Part shown: piece by piece, positions 63,075 to 64,000 of the stretch
How the letters are laid out: the number at the start of each line of letters is the position of its first letter
Numbering within the stretch: position 1 is the first letter of the stretch
Notes under the pieces: generated by a model
Database searches by the model: none
Seen by the model: the letters and a program-made list of their open reading frames with translations, nothing else
Told to the model about the DNA's origin: nothing
Source of the DNA: Stenogyne calaminthoides
Lineage: Eukaryota; Streptophyta; Magnoliopsida; Lamiales; Lamiaceae
Length of the DNA: 64,000 nucleotides
Reading direction: 5' to 3'
NCBI GenBank assembly: GCA_037126765.1
Contig: JBBCBC010000007.1
Coordinates: 24,809,667-24,873,666 of the forward strand
Translations under genes and position numbers: made by a program

Positions 63075-64000
63075 CCTGTGGGCGTCGAGGGCCGCACTCG
63101 ATGCATGTTGGGCGTGCGAGGGCCGAGGCGAGCGGGGCGCGGGACCCCGGACGCCGGCGCATTCGGGTGATGCTTCGCGCGCGCAAGGCTATGGGTGATG
63201 GGGCGGGATGGCCGATCCGGACCGGGGCGTGCGCCTAGGAGCATGCAACTCGCATTCCGGGTCGTGAGCTACTCATTTTCTGGACGTCGTCCTAACCCGA
63301 AATAGAGGACGTTTAATGAATTGTTGCGGATTCAGTGGGAGCTTTTCGAGACGAATGATGAAAGCAAAAGATGGGACGATTTCTCAAGATCAAGATTTGG
63401 AATTTAAACCATGACAGTTGGATATATGTGCCCAACGTGATTTATTTAATCTTGATGCTTGTTTTAAATTCGTGCAATTTTATTTATTTAATGTGTTTGC
63501 ATGATTTGGAATTGTCTAAAAGAAAATCTCACTTTCGAAAATTACTAAATATGTTTTATTGACAAATTTTATTCCGGATAATAAAATTACGTCAAATTGA
63601 CCTCCATGATTTATTTATTTGTGAATTCTTTTGGAGAAATTTCCCCAACGGAACGGCCAAAAGATGGATTTCACATGAATAAATTCCCAAAAGGATGATT
63701 GTGAATTATTATTAGTGGCAACGGTGATCCTCCCAACGAGGCTCGTACAAAGCGAAGTAATAATTCTGTATTTAATCATGGTTATTACTTAGGTATAAAA
63801 TTGATATGCATATACTTCTCCGAAGTCCCTATCAATTTTATATTGGTCAAGTGGGAGCCGACTATTAATTTTGAATTAAAGGTTTGTAACTGTTCTTGTT
63901 TGTAACCTGCTTGAATGTGTTTAAATACACAGTTCACCCAACGTGACCTATTTAAACAGTTTTGAGATGTCGGCTGATGCATGTTCATATTGTTTTGAGA
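63075..64000 (+). mobile_element. Element I, right part: leader continued
   Basis: Continues the GC-rich island of 6880-7037 (CCTGT duplicated, then GC-rich to about 63270). Then come leader sections colinear with B 32800-33490: GGGAGCTTTTCGAGACGAA, GACAGTTGGATA, GCCAAAAGATGGATTTCACATG, and GATGTCGGCTGATGCATG at the end. No gene is reached; by comparison with B the gag ATG should lie roughly 80-110 bases beyond the window. Confidence 0.85.
63794..63842. repeat. Conserved leader stem-loop, I copy
   Basis: Outer arms 63794-63804 and 63832-63842, perfect; inner arms ACTTC (63814-63818) and GAAGT (63822-63826), loop TCC. Confidence 0.8.

Overview
The window is a block of nested LTR retrotransposons from a plant nuclear genome. 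I see no host gene, tRNA, rRNA or CRISPR. Evidence for a plant: every element is Ty1/copia with the initiator-Met tRNA primer-binding site TGGTATCAGAGC, long LTRs (about 1.7-2.1 kb), TG...CA ends and 5-bp target duplications. Two copia lineages are present: Sirevirus (SIRE/Maximus-like, with an extra 3' ORF after pol) and Angela (BARE1-like RT and integrase). Copy number and sequence style suggest a eudicot, but the species cannot be fixed from the window.

Layout, outermost first. Element I (Angela-like, +) supplies both outer flanks: its LTR tail, primer site and leader start at 6496-7037, and the leader resumes at 63075-64000. Element A (Sirevirus, -, 1-6495) sits inside the LTR of I and is cut by the window edge. 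Element H (Angela, -, 7038-63074) sits in the leader of I. H was then hit twice: by F (Angela, -, 9227-20246) in its RNase H, and by D (Sirevirus, -, about 23424-59497) in its gag. F carries a solo Sirevirus-like LTR, G (16550-18357). D carries B (Angela, +, 30249-54182) in its reverse transcriptase. B carries a solo Sirevirus LTR, S (34372-36419), in gag, and a whole Sirevirus, C (-, 39784-52525), in its 3' LTR. The deepest path is I > H > D > B > C, five levels. Target duplications found: H CCTAT/CCTGT, F GAATC, G AATTA, B TAAAC, S AAAGG, C ATACA/ATACC.

How the parts work. Each element would be transcribed from its LTR and primed on tRNA-iMet. It would encode gag (UBN2-type capsid plus CCHC knuckle), protease, integrase and RT-RNase H. 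Sireviruses C and D add a roughly 1200-codon ORF in the envelope position. No copy is intact: stops, frameshifts, deletions and nested insertions break every pol gene, although some domains remain readable (integrase of A; RT of F, B and D).

Three things stand out beyond the nesting. First, stretches rich in CTG/CAG are scrambled in some copies and clean in sister copies, which may reflect consensus errors at methylated CHG sites or a real mutational process. Second, all four Angela leaders share a two-tier stem-loop (11-bp outer and 5-bp inner stem). Third, every Sirevirus LTR of the main family ends, next to the primer site, in a perfect 10-bp inverted repeat carrying two CACGTG boxes.
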